A stretch of 7,382 nucleotides of DNA from Chloroflexota bacterium (GTDB taxonomy: Bacteria > Chloroflexota > Anaerolineae > J102): NCBI GenBank assembly GCA_003353825.1, contig PIVW01000295.1, positions 1 to 7,382 on the forward strand, given 5' to 3'. Positions 1-6,497 of the stretch are shown here, in pieces. Position 1 is the stretch's first letter, and each line of letters opens with the position of its first letter. Both the position numbers and the translations under genes were made by a program. The notes under the pieces are model-generated. The model saw nothing but the letters and a program-made list of their open reading frames with translations. It was not told the origin of the DNA and ran no database searches.

Positions 1-164
1 ATGGCCCACGCCTTTTTCGGAGCCGACATCCCTGAATGACGGGGTTTCAACCGCGAAAATGACTGATACTGGGGAAGTTCATTCCTCAGCCGATGTGCAA
101 CATGCGCTTGACCAATACAAAAGTAACATGTTATCGTACTAATCGTAGTTGCTATTTAAACAAC

Positions 165-182
165 TCAGTCGTACCCGACTGA
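165..182. repeat. Perfect 7-bp inverted repeat (hairpin)
   Basis: TCAGTCG and CGACTGA are perfectly complementary around a 4-base loop (TACC). A second inverted repeat, AGTTG/CAACT with a 9-base loop, abuts it at 147-165, so the two could form adjacent stem-loops. There is no clear T-tract after either one, so this is not a textbook terminator. It could still end transcription from a gene left of the window. Confidence 0.45.
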
Positions 183-192
183 TCATTATATG

Positions 193-258
193 TTGCGGCG
201 GTAGGATAATGGGTGTAAAATACCTATGTGTCTGACCTGCGGACACATACTTTACAAT
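193..258 (+). promoter_or_regulatory. Candidate promoter region for tRNA-Lys
   Basis: Two weak sigma70-like arrangements are visible. The first is TTGCGG (193-198), 17 bases, then TAAAAT (216-221). The second has a TACAAT -10 box at 253-258 with only a poor -35 near 231-237, and would start transcripts about 30 bases before the tRNA. Neither is a strong match, and Chloroflexota promoters are poorly defined, so this is a suggestion based on position. The perfect inverted repeat at 225-249 would lie over or just upstream of the start region. Confidence 0.3.
225..249. repeat. Perfect 8-bp inverted repeat, operator-like
   Basis: TATGTGTC (225-232) and GACACATA (242-249) are exact reverse complements separated by 9 bases. 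The spacing suits either a dimeric regulator binding site or a stem-loop. It sits immediately upstream of a TACAAT box (253-258) and 46 bases before the tRNA, so it could regulate the tRNA and the PLP-enzyme gene behind it. A function is inferred only from symmetry and position. Confidence 0.4.
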
Positions 259-294
259 CAGCCGATTTCGACCCACGGACACGGCTAAATACAC

Positions 295-367
295 GGGCCG
301 GTAGCTCAGTTGGTAGAGCAGCGGACTTTTAATCCGCGGGTCACAGGTTCGATCCCTGTCCGGCTCA
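295..367 (+). tRNA. tRNA-Lys (anticodon UUU)
   Basis: The sequence folds into a complete cloverleaf. The acceptor stem GGGCCGG pairs with CCGGCTC (one G-U pair), and the D stem GCTC pairs with GAGC. The anticodon stem GCGGA/TCCGC encloses the loop CTTTTAA with anticodon TTT. The variable loop GGGTC is five bases, and the T arm ACAGG-TTCGATC-CCTGT is standard. The discriminator base is A367. The following bases are TTA, so the 3' CCA is not encoded and must be added by a nucleotidyltransferase. The tRNA decodes AAA/AAG lysine codons. A protein gene begins 10 bases downstream on the same strand, so the two are probably co-transcribed and separated by 3' tRNA processing. Confidence 0.97.
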
Positions 368-377
368 TTAGAATAAA

Positions 378-1556
378 ATGAACACCAAACTTGAAAACGT
401 GCGCGCAGACTTGCCCGCCGCAAACCAGTATGCATACTTGAATACCGGTACTTGTGGCCCCTTATCCCGCCCAGTGATCGATGCCCTGGCAGCGGCTGCG
501 CACGATCAGGCTATATTGGGACGTATTCGCCATGAGGTGAATGTCGTAGAAGAAAGGCCGCGAGCACATGATTTGCGTGCCGCATTTGCCAAGCTCATGG
601 GTGTGCACACGCACGAGGTCGCCCTGGCGCGCAACACGACGGACGGGCTCAACACTGCTGTCTGGGGTCAGCCCTGGCGCCTGGGTGATGAGATCATCGT
701 CACCGATCTTGAGCATGAGGGTGGGGTTATGCCTGCGGTTCTGGCGGGCAAAAAATTTGGCCTGAATCTTAAAACCCTTTGCCTACTCGATACAGATCCC
801 ACTGATATCCCCAACATCATCGACGACGAACTCGGTCCCAACAGCAAGTTGCTGGTCATCTCCCACGTGAGTTGGTCCAATGGAGCACTTGTACCGCTCA
901 AAGAAGTCGTCGCAGCCGCTCATGGCCATGGCTGCCGCGTAGCAGTGGATGCCGCCCAAAGTGCCGGGGCCGTACCTTTGGCACTGCATGACACAGACGT
1001 TGATTATTATGCCGTTCCCGGCCAGAAGTGGCTGTGTGGACCGGAAGGCATTGGCGCGCTTTACGTGAAAGAAGAAGCACAAGCCACACTCTCTCCCACC
1101 TACACCGGCTATTCTGCTTTGCCCTCTGACTATCCTGACCATCCCTGGGACTGCTTTGGACATCTAGTCCTGGCATCGGATGCCCGGCGCTATGAAAACA
1201 GCTCGATTTATCGGCCGGGTGTGCATGGCATGCTGGCCGGGCTTGAATGGTTGGATATCACGGTAGGATGGGACTGGGCTTTTGCGCAGATGAACCATAT
1301 CCATCACTATGCTCGGGAGCGCTTGATGGAGTTGCCAAGCCTGACGGTGTTCACACCGGAAGCGGCTGCCGGCCTGCTGCATTTCCACCTGCCCGAGGGA
1401 ACGGATGTAGATTATGTGAATGATGCTCTGGTCGCGCACGCGATTCGCATTCGCACAATCCCCCATATGAATTGTTTACGTGTCTCTACCAGTTTCTGGA
1501 ACACAGAGGAAGAGATCGAAAGATTGGCCGAAGCTCTGATTAAGATATTACATTAG
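378..1556 (+). CDS. Class V aminotransferase-fold PLP-dependent enzyme
   Basis: This 392-residue protein belongs to fold-type I PLP enzymes of the class V group, which includes cysteine desulfurases, isopenicillin N epimerase-like proteins and EgtE-like lyases. Visible marks are an N-terminal YLNTGTCGPL segment (20-29), RNTTDG (85-90) for phosphate binding, EH at 112-113 where the ring-stacking His is expected, DAAQ (191-194) with the Asp that contacts the pyridine nitrogen, and the Schiff-base Lys217 in GQKWLCGP. The C-terminal domain has LRVS (367-370), with Arg368 a likely substrate-carboxylate ligand, then FWNTEEEIE. The RxGxHCA segment of SufS-type desulfurases is absent, so I favour an isopenicillin N epimerase-like or C-S lyase-like enzyme; the substrate is unknown. 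The length is normal and the ATG lies just before the conserved N-terminus. No Shine-Dalgarno is visible, and the 10 bases before the start are all that separate it from tRNA-Lys. Confidence 0.9.
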   Translation: MNTKLENVRADLPAANQYAYLNTGTCGPLSRPVIDALAAAAHDQAILGRIRHEVNVVEERPRAHDLRAAFAKLMGVHTHEVALARNTTDGLNTAVWGQPWRLGDEIIVTDLEHEGGVMPAVLAGKKFGLNLKTLCLLDTDPTDIPNIIDDELGPNSKLLVISHVSWSNGALVPLKEVVAAAHGHGCRVAVDAAQSAGAVPLALHDTDVDYYAVPGQKWLCGPEGIGALYVKEEAQATLSPTYTGYSALPSDYPDHPWDCFGHLVLASDARRYENSSIYRPGVHGMLAGLEWLDITVGWDWAFAQMNHIHHYARERLMELPSLTVFTPEAAAGLLHFHLPEGTDVDYVNDALVAHAIRIRTIPHMNCLRVSTSFWNTEEEIERLAEALIKILH

Positions 1557-1736
1557 TTGTATCTTCTCAATAACTTGGGGGAACCAACCCGTCCACGAAG
1601 GCATGTCCTGAGCGTAGCCGAAGGGTGGACGTTCGGCGGCACGCCCTAAGAGCTCGAATTCATTCGGTGGGTGCCCCGGAATATCGAGAAGATGCGATGA
1701 GCGTTTACAATCGAACATGGATAATGATAATCTACG
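1557..1736. other. Intergenic region between convergent genes
   Basis: No gene is visible in these 180 bases. They separate the 3' end of the plus-strand PLP enzyme from the 3' end of the minus-strand glycan operon. The region is bracketed by an exact 8-base inverted repeat: ATCTTCTC (1561-1568) and GAGAAGAT (1686-1693). Inside lies a shorter hairpin (1590-1631). No hairpin with a T-tract stands out on either strand, so the terminators for the two converging transcripts are not obvious. The nested symmetry may itself serve as a bidirectional stop. Confidence 0.5.
1590..1631. repeat. Hairpin with CCTGAGCGTAGCCGAAGG repeat-like motif
   Basis: CGTCCAC (1590-1596) pairs exactly with GTGGACG (1625-1631), and an inner GGC/GCC pair (1600-1602, 1617-1619) continues the stem across a small internal loop. 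The motif CCTGAGCGTAGCCGAAGG (1607-1624) resembles a short dispersed intergenic sequence (CTGAGCGnAGnCGAAGG and its complement) that I recall from many bacterial genomes, including Chloroflexota. Only one copy is present here, so its repetitive nature rests on recollection. Confidence 0.45.
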
Positions 1737-2795
1737 CTACAGATTTGACGAATTCAAGCTAGATCGGGCCTCCTCTGCATCAGGATAGGCGCGTAAAAGC
1801 CCCCAGACAAATCCGCATCCCGAAGCAGTGGCCCGCACAAATAGCATAAAGAGGGTGATGAGGAGGATGGCAGGATCCTGCTGGGCCACAAGGATGTGTA
1901 AAGGAATGGAACTGATCACAAAAATGAACAGACAGATCAGGAAGGGCCACAATGCAACGGGCCATATCACAGAGAGTAACAATAAGATGCCCATTAAGCC
2001 CGCCATAACAATCTGCAGCTTCAGGCTTTGGGTCATGTGCGAATCAAAAACAGCATACTGTGGATGCATTTTTGCCAGCAGGGCTTTCCAATAACCAATC
2101 CGATATTTGCGACGAACGTAGGCAAGTACCGAAGTTACATGTTGGTGATACACAATCGCTCGAGGAGCCAGACGAAACAGATGGCCTTGTTGCGACATAC
2201 GAAAGGAAAGTTCATGATCTTCGGAGGATGCTGTCGTGAACTGGGCGTCAAATCCTCCCGATGCCATAAAAGCTGTTCTTTTATAGGCAGCATATGAGGT
2301 ATCCAGGGCATTGATCGAACCATGTCTGGTTTGGTAGTGACTGATACGCCGATACCGTTCTTCATACTCCAACTGTACAAACCGAGCCACCCACTGACTC
2401 TGTTTACTGCGATAGACACCACGAGCACCACTCACGTCCGGGTCAGCCAGTGGCTCCAGAATACGCACGATGAAATCAGGCGCGGGCTCACAATCTGCAT
2501 CTGTAAACAGGATGACAGGGGCTTTTGCGCAGGAAACGCCGACATTGCGTGCGACAGCAGCTCCTTGATGATCGATTCGCTCTACCTTGACCCCGGCGGC
2601 CACAGCCACATCGAACGTTTGATCCTCACTGCCATCATCAACCACGATCACCTCATATTTTGATGACTCGACAGTCTGGACCGCGATCGCTGCCAGACAA
2701 CGTGGCAGCGTTCGTGCAGCGTTGTAGGCCGGTATAACTACACTGACCAGTAATTGATTCGCATTGCTGTTTGTCAAAGTAGATGGTTGATCCAT
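1737..2795 (-). CDS. Membrane-anchored family 2 glycosyltransferase
   Basis: This 352-residue protein has an N-terminal GT-A domain and a C-terminal membrane region. The donor-binding start VVIPAYN is at 19-25, the nucleotide-contacting DDGSEDQT at 53-60, and the metal-binding DxD as TDAD at 98-101. GGFDAQF lies at 180-186 and the catalytic-base motif EDHELSFR at 192-199. Three hydrophobic segments follow (about 260-281, 283-305, 309-333), so the catalytic domain probably faces the cytoplasm at the inner membrane surface. Family members transfer sugars from nucleotide donors to lipid-linked glycans, dolichol/undecaprenyl carriers or exopolysaccharide; the sugar cannot be read from sequence. 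It is the last gene of the minus-strand cluster and starts 15 bases after the GT4 remnant. No strong ribosome binding site is visible before the ATG. Confidence 0.88.
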   Translation of the reverse strand: MDQPSTLTNSNANQLLVSVVIPAYNAARTLPRCLAAIAVQTVESSKYEVIVVDDGSEDQTFDVAVAAGVKVERIDHQGAAVARNVGVSCAKAPVILFTDADCEPAPDFIVRILEPLADPDVSGARGVYRSKQSQWVARFVQLEYEERYRRISHYQTRHGSINALDTSYAAYKRTAFMASGGFDAQFTTASSEDHELSFRMSQQGHLFRLAPRAIVYHQHVTSVLAYVRRKYRIGYWKALLAKMHPQYAVFDSHMTQSLKLQIVMAGLMGILLLLSVIWPVALWPFLICLFIFVISSIPLHILVAQQDPAILLITLFMLFVRATASGCGFVWGLLRAYPDAEEARSSLNSSNL

Positions 2796-2810
2796 AGTAC
2801 AGTCTTATAG

Positions 2811-3176
2811 CTACAAGGACGCCGATATCTGGGCAAGATCGTGGTCTTCTACGTGTGCTCGCGCCGAGCCGGGAAAGACCATTTTCTGATAGAGTGATGC
2901 CATGCTTTCTACCATCGAATCGACAGGAAAGGCCTGTCTGACGTGTTTCTGGCCGGCCAGACCTAACGCCTTTGCCTGTTCCGGACGCTCAGCCAAGAGT
3001 TGTTTCGCTGTAAACAAGAGGTCATAATGACCTTTGATAGGATCCAGACGGCCATAGCGACGGAACATCACTAGCTCCAATTCAATGCCAAATGATGGCA
3101 GACGTTCGGCCAAACTGACAATCTGCCGCTCCGGGCCCCAAATGCGTTCGCTCTGCCGGCAGTGCAGTACCCTCAT
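2811..3176 (-). pseudogene. Internally deleted family 4 glycosyltransferase remnant
   Basis: The 121-residue product starts at an ATG with the usual GT4 opening MRVLHC, followed by GPERQIVSLAERLPSFGIE (14-32), the acceptor-side N-terminus of GT-B enzymes. At residue 40 it jumps to GRLDPIKGHYDLL (42-54), which normally opens the C-terminal Rossmann domain around residue 190-220 of a roughly 380-residue enzyme. It then passes directly into ALGLAGQKHVRQAF (70-83) and a final helix ending SLYQKMV, typical of the last 40 residues of GT4 proteins. Most of the N-terminal domain and the EX7E donor-binding region are missing, so catalysis is not expected. All three pieces remain in one frame without stops. 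The start codon overlaps a preceding TGA (TGATG) of a 24-codon frame that is probably chance. An upstream in-frame TTG at 3215 is less likely. It lies between two GT2 genes of the operon. Confidence 0.72.
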
Positions 3177-3260
3177 CAGTAATCTGACGCCTGATATCTG
3201 CAGGCGCAGCAACAAGGATTGCCAAACGAACTATTTTGGTTCTCGAACATAGGTGTGGTC

Positions 3261-4226
3261 TCAATCGAGGGTTGGCATCGTGTTCGGCGAGAAACACAGT
3301 GCCCAACGAACAAGCTTGCCGTGAAGACCTTTGTTCTCAACATACACTGAATGTGATTTTAGTAGTATACAGGATATTGTAAATGCAAGCCATTTCACCA
3401 GGGCGATGCAAGCGATACCATACCGGTGCCTTTGCGCTGCCCCAGCGCCATGCCACTTCCAAAAGTAGCGTTGAATACCATCCGCTGCCAGCAGGGCAGC
3501 ATGCGTTCTATTTTGTCGGCTGCTCTGCCCACCCGCGTGCGCAATGATAGCATCGCCCACCAACACCGTCCGATACCCGGCTTGCTGGATACGGCGTGAC
3601 AGATCGACATCCTCGGCATACATCGGGAAGTGCATATCTAGCTTGCGTAACGACGCCGGCACATGCTCGGGCAGTAGCAGACAAGCCCCCGACAACAAGG
3701 GAACGGCGGCTGTATGGGCTCGATCGTAGTGCGGGCGTAGATTGGCCGCCCAGAAGCGACTCTTTGGAAAACGCCTGGTTATCCCCGCCCAATCGAGACA
3801 CTCCGACCAGGGTGTTGGGTAATGGCGGCCCGTACGAAGATCCTGCCGTTCTTCTGAATCAAGAATGCACGGCCCTGTCAAACCGGTATCGAGGTGCGTT
3901 TCGGCATAAGCCGCCAACCGTGCCAGACTACCCGGCCGGGGCACCGCATCAGGGTTGAGCAACAGAAGATGCCTGCCCTTTGCTACTTCCAACCCTTGAT
4001 TGGCCGCTGCCGTGTAATATCGATTCTCGGTGTTGGCGATCACGCGAGTGGATGGTCCGATCCTGCTGGCTATATCAGGGCTGCCATCCTCAGAAGCATT
4101 GTCGACGACGATCGCTTCCCAGCTATAGGCTCCATTGAAAGCGGCCGGCAACGACTCCAGGCAACGAGTTAGATGTGATTGTACGTTCCAGCTAACGATA
4201 ATAACGCTGACATCTATATCATTCAC
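3261..4226 (-). CDS. Family 2 glycosyltransferase, rhamnosyltransferase-like
   Basis: This 321-residue GT-A enzyme resembles the WbbL-like rhamnosyltransferase branch of family 2. It shows VIIVSWN at 8-14, VVDNASEDGS at 40-49, NPDA at 91-94 in place of the classic DxD, LSGACLLL at 178-185, and AEDVDLSRR at 204-212 with the likely catalytic Asp/Glu, followed by His230 in the usual IxHxGG context. A hydrophobic stretch near 270-288 may tether it to the membrane. The start is GTG, overlapping the flippase stop by four bases (GTGA), with AGGA about 11 bases upstream in the end of the flippase gene, so translational coupling is likely. The expected role is adding a sugar to a lipid-linked glycan in the cytoplasm before flipping. 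Donor and acceptor cannot be assigned. Confidence 0.9.
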   Translation of the reverse strand: MNDIDVSVIIVSWNVQSHLTRCLESLPAAFNGAYSWEAIVVDNASEDGSPDIASRIGPSTRVIANTENRYYTAAANQGLEVAKGRHLLLLNPDAVPRPGSLARLAAYAETHLDTGLTGPCILDSEERQDLRTGRHYPTPWSECLDWAGITRRFPKSRFWAANLRPHYDRAHTAAVPLLSGACLLLPEHVPASLRKLDMHFPMYAEDVDLSRRIQQAGYRTVLVGDAIIAHAGGQSSRQNRTHAALLAADGIQRYFWKWHGAGAAQRHRYGIACIALVKWLAFTISCILLKSHSVYVENKGLHGKLVRWALCFSPNTMPTLD

Positions 4227-5857
4227 GGGGACTCATTCCTTCGCAGATGAAGGAGAGCAGAGCGGCGGCGCAGCCATGCATACTCTTCTGGAATCAATAG
4301 ACCGAATATGTATAGCCCAAGAACATACAGAACGACGTATCCTAGCGCAAAGCCCAAGAGCCAAATAAGCCCTGTCTTTGCCAATAGGCTTTGCAAAGCC
4401 AGCATCAAAATCGATAACACAAGCGCCCATAGTGCAGCCGCAGGCGCTAGTGCGGACAGGTGCGCTCGCCAATCCAGTTGGATGGTATGTCCGAAGTAGG
4501 CCAATGTCAACAAAGCACTGGTGCTTACCGCCAAAACATTGGCCAGAACAACACCTGATAATCCCAGTGCTGGAGCCATGAGTATGCCAAGCAGAAGAGC
4601 GGCCAAGGCATTGTAAGTGGAAAAGGTCGTTGTCAGTCCTGGTTTACCCAGCACAAGAAATCCTACCGAAGCGGCAGTGGCAAGCGCAGCTACTACCCAG
4701 GCGGCGACAAGCCATTGTAGCGCAGTGGCCGTTGCCTCGGAGGCAGAACCAAGCCAAACCGGCACAAGCGATTCAGCCAAGACGATGACCAAGAGGGCGG
4801 CGGGCGCCAAAATCAGTACAAAGATACGCAGTACACGCCGATATAGATGTCTGACAGCCTCTACGCCCCCTTGAGCCATTGCTACGGACAGGGCAGGATA
4901 GAGTGCTCGAGACGCCATGAGCGCAAAGGTAAATATCTGCACGGCGATCACCATCGCCAGTTCGAAATATGCAAGTGCTTCGAACCCCACCCACCGTGCC
5001 AAAATCACCCTGTTACCTGCCGAAAATATCAGTGCGATCACACCTGTAAGGAGGAGGGCCGACCCAAAGCCCATATGCGCTTTCAGGATTCGACCTTCCC
5101 AGAGGTGGGGCCGAAACCGTAATGCGGGTGTTACACGCAGGGCTGCCAGCGCCAGTATCAGGAATTGAAGCCATACCGAGATCACATGCGCGGCGGCGAC
5201 CCCAATCACCCCCCACCCCCATAGCAGTGCAAACACAGCAAGGATGGCGAATAGTAAGCGTGCGGCGATGAGAGCTCCATTGCTGTGCCCCATATGTTGG
5301 GCGCCCTCTAAGGTTGCCGCTAGCATAAGTCCCAGGCCGACAGCAGGCACACTTAGAAAAAGCAGGCGCATGGTGTCGACAACGACGGCCTTCGTGCCAG
5401 CCGTTGCCCCTAGAGTTTCGGCCAGCAGCGGCGTAAGATACCAACCGCACAACAGCACCACAACTAACACCACCAACAGCGGCCACCAGAGACTGTTAAA
5501 TGTATGATTCAGAGCATTCCTTTCTCTATCACCACTACTCTGGGCGATCTGTCGTACCAGCGCCCGCCCGAGCCCGAAATCCATCAGGTAAGAGGCAGTG
5601 ATTACGATACCGCACAGCACCCACACACCATAGTATTCGCTACCCAGCCGGCTGAATAGAAAGGGTGTCAACAGCAAGGCAATGAGTGAACTGATGGCCA
5701 ATCCGATCAGGTTAAAACCGGTATTCGCAACCAGTGTGCGACCGTTCGACCCTCCGCATGTTGGGTTAGTTGTTGACAAAGTGACGAGCCGGATCCGTGA
5801 TCCGGCGGCGGTTGCAAAGGCGCCCTTTACCGCGTAATCACAATCAGCGGCAACCAC
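4223..5857 (-). CDS. Wzx-type oligosaccharide flippase (MOP superfamily)
   Basis: This 544-residue, strongly hydrophobic protein has about 12-14 predicted membrane segments. Near the N-terminus it carries the pattern of polysaccharide-biosynthesis flippases: NTGFNLIGLAI (45-55), LGSEYYGVWV (71-80) and DFGLGRALVRQIA (93-105). Further repeats of long hydrophobic helices run to about residue 522, followed by a short basic tail. Such proteins move lipid-linked oligosaccharides from the cytoplasmic to the outer face of the membrane. The length is somewhat above the usual 420-500 residues because of the N-terminus. The GTG at 5857 overlaps the previous gene by 31 bases and has no clear ribosome binding site. 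The first 40 residues look unlike a flippase start, so the in-frame TTG at 5779, just past a hairpin, or another start may be the true one. The 3' end overlaps the next gene by 4 bases. Confidence 0.88.
   Translation of the reverse strand: MVAADCDYAVKGAFATAAGSRIRLVTLSTTNPTCGGSNGRTLVANTGFNLIGLAISSLIALLLTPFLFSRLGSEYYGVWVLCGIVITASYLMDFGLGRALVRQIAQSSGDRERNALNHTFNSLWWPLLVVLVVVLLCGWYLTPLLAETLGATAGTKAVVVDTMRLLFLSVPAVGLGLMLAATLEGAQHMGHSNGALIAARLLFAILAVFALLWGWGVIGVAAAHVISVWLQFLILALAALRVTPALRFRPHLWEGRILKAHMGFGSALLLTGVIALIFSAGNRVILARWVGFEALAYFELAMVIAVQIFTFALMASRALYPALSVAMAQGGVEAVRHLYRRVLRIFVLILAPAALLVIVLAESLVPVWLGSASEATATALQWLVAAWVVAALATAASVGFLVLGKPGLTTTFSTYNALAALLLGILMAPALGLSGVVLANVLAVSTSALLTLAYFGHTIQLDWRAHLSALAPAAALWALVLSILMLALQSLLAKTGLIWLLGFALGYVVLYVLGLYIFGLLIPEEYAWLRRRSALLHLRRNESP
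5788..5806 (-). repeat. Perfect 8-bp stem hairpin after cohesin-like gene
   Basis: GCCGGATC and GATCCGGC are exact complements around a 3-base loop. The hairpin begins 20 bases past the stop of the cohesin-like gene on the minus strand and lies within the first codons assigned to the flippase. There is no T-tract after it (the minus strand reads GTCACTTTGTC), so complete termination is unlikely. It could stabilise the upstream message, attenuate read-through into the flippase, or hide the flippase start region. Confidence 0.55.
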
Positions 5858-6468
5858 ACTGATCGATCCGCTTCCGTGACACGGACCCGATTTTCGGTCA
5901 ACGAGATAGGTGATATGTCATCGTCAAAGGAATCTTTAAGTTTTTGTAAATTAGCTGGGGCCAACGCCAACGCCGTTTCCCCCCCTGAAAGGCCTTGCCA
6001 AACGACCGTGGCCAAATGCAGATCACTGCCCGTAGGTCCTAGCGGATCACCTGGCAGCGTAAGCTGAAACATGATTACTTGACCTGGAATAACGGCATTA
6101 CTCGTCCCCAGGGATTTTGCGCGTCCCGTAGAATAGAGATCGGTTCCAAACTCGAGTGACTCGATCTGCAAGATCTCGACATCAAAAGAGATATTCACTT
6201 GCCAACTGCCAAGTCCGGTATCTGGTATATGGTCGGCGTAGATTTGTGTCGTAAAGGGGGAGTGAACCAATCCCTCGCTGGGCGTCGTCTCGATGCGAAA
6301 GGTTGGCTCTGCCTCAGCGGCGAAAAGGGTGGCGCCGGCGCCGAGAGAGGAGGTAGCCAATAAAATGAGGGTTACTGTTAAAACAACTCGCCTCCACTCC
6401 CAAACTCGAGATGGCGAGGTTTTTGCAAATAACAGAGCGGCGCCTGCAAATAGTCGTCTGGATTTCAT
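5827..6468 (-). CDS. Exported cohesin-like domain protein with LPLI tail
   Basis: This 213-residue protein has an unusually long basic N-region (1-27), a hydrophobic core (about 28-48) and a possible signal-peptidase site after AEA (51-53). The mature part (55-198) resembles a cohesin-type beta-sandwich: a segment VNISFDVEILQIESLEFG (91-108) matching the 'YD..iL.v..v..G' pattern, GQVIMFQL (129-136), LATVVWQGLSGGE (152-164), and a final strand ending NRVRV. The protein stops with SVWLPLIVITR, an 'LPLI' tail also seen at the end of the neighbouring exported protein. Cohesins bind dockerins, but isolated cohesin-like domains occur in many surface proteins, so a binding partner cannot be named. 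It appears to be the first gene of the glycan operon, starting 29 bases after a strong terminator. No good Shine-Dalgarno is seen before the ATG. Confidence 0.7.
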   Translation of the reverse strand: MKSRRLFAGAALLFAKTSPSRVWEWRRVVLTVTLILLATSSLGAGATLFAAEAEPTFRIETTPSEGLVHSPFTTQIYADHIPDTGLGSWQVNISFDVEILQIESLEFGTDLYSTGRAKSLGTSNAVIPGQVIMFQLTLPGDPLGPTGSDLHLATVVWQGLSGGETALALAPANLQKLKDSFDDDISPISLTENRVRVTEADRSVWLPLIVITR

Positions 6469-6497
6469 AGGATATGGCTTATCACAAAGCTGTTACG

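Larger units (their letters stand above)
1..294. other. Gene-free left flank, upstream of tRNA-Lys
   Basis: I see no convincing complete gene here. On the plus strand, frame 1 is open only to a stop at 37-39. Frame 2 is open from base 2 to a stop at 140-142 (46 codons, entering from outside the window) and could be the tail of an upstream gene, but I do not recognise its translation. The stretch from about 147 to 249 contains three perfect short inverted repeats: AGTTG/CAACT at 147-151 and 161-165, TCAGTCG/CGACTGA at 165-171 and 176-182, and TATGTGTC/GACACATA at 225-232 and 242-249. Several AT-rich promoter-like boxes lie between 193 and 258. The most likely role is a transcription end for whatever lies to the left, plus the control region of the tRNA gene. 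Confidence 0.5.

Noticed and set aside
2..142. 46-codon open frame entering from the left edge (plus strand, frame 2)
   Set aside because: The translation is not recognisable and the length is within chance expectation, so it is mentioned only in the flank description.
139..435. 98-codon minus-strand frame across the tRNA
   Set aside because: It contains the translation typical of an antisense tRNA (DRDRTCDPRIKSPLLYQLSYRP region), a well-known false gene. It is explained by tRNA-Lys and the start of the PLP gene.
1650..1661. GAGCTCGAATTC, identical to part of a common cloning polylinker
   Set aside because: The match stops at 12 bases and the flanks do not continue as vector sequence, so chance is more likely than contamination.
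1720..1745. AATCT/AGATT inverted repeat around the stop of the last GT2 gene
   Set aside because: Only a 5-bp AT-rich stem without a T-tract; too weak to call a terminator.
3176..3250. 24-residue Cys-rich small frame (minus strand) overlapping the GT4 remnant start as TGATG
   Set aside because: Very short, no ribosome binding site, no recognisable family; probably chance in the gap between two genes.
5773..5778. Consensus TTGACA -35 box on the plus strand
   Set aside because: No -10 box follows at the right spacing and no plus-strand gene lies downstream.
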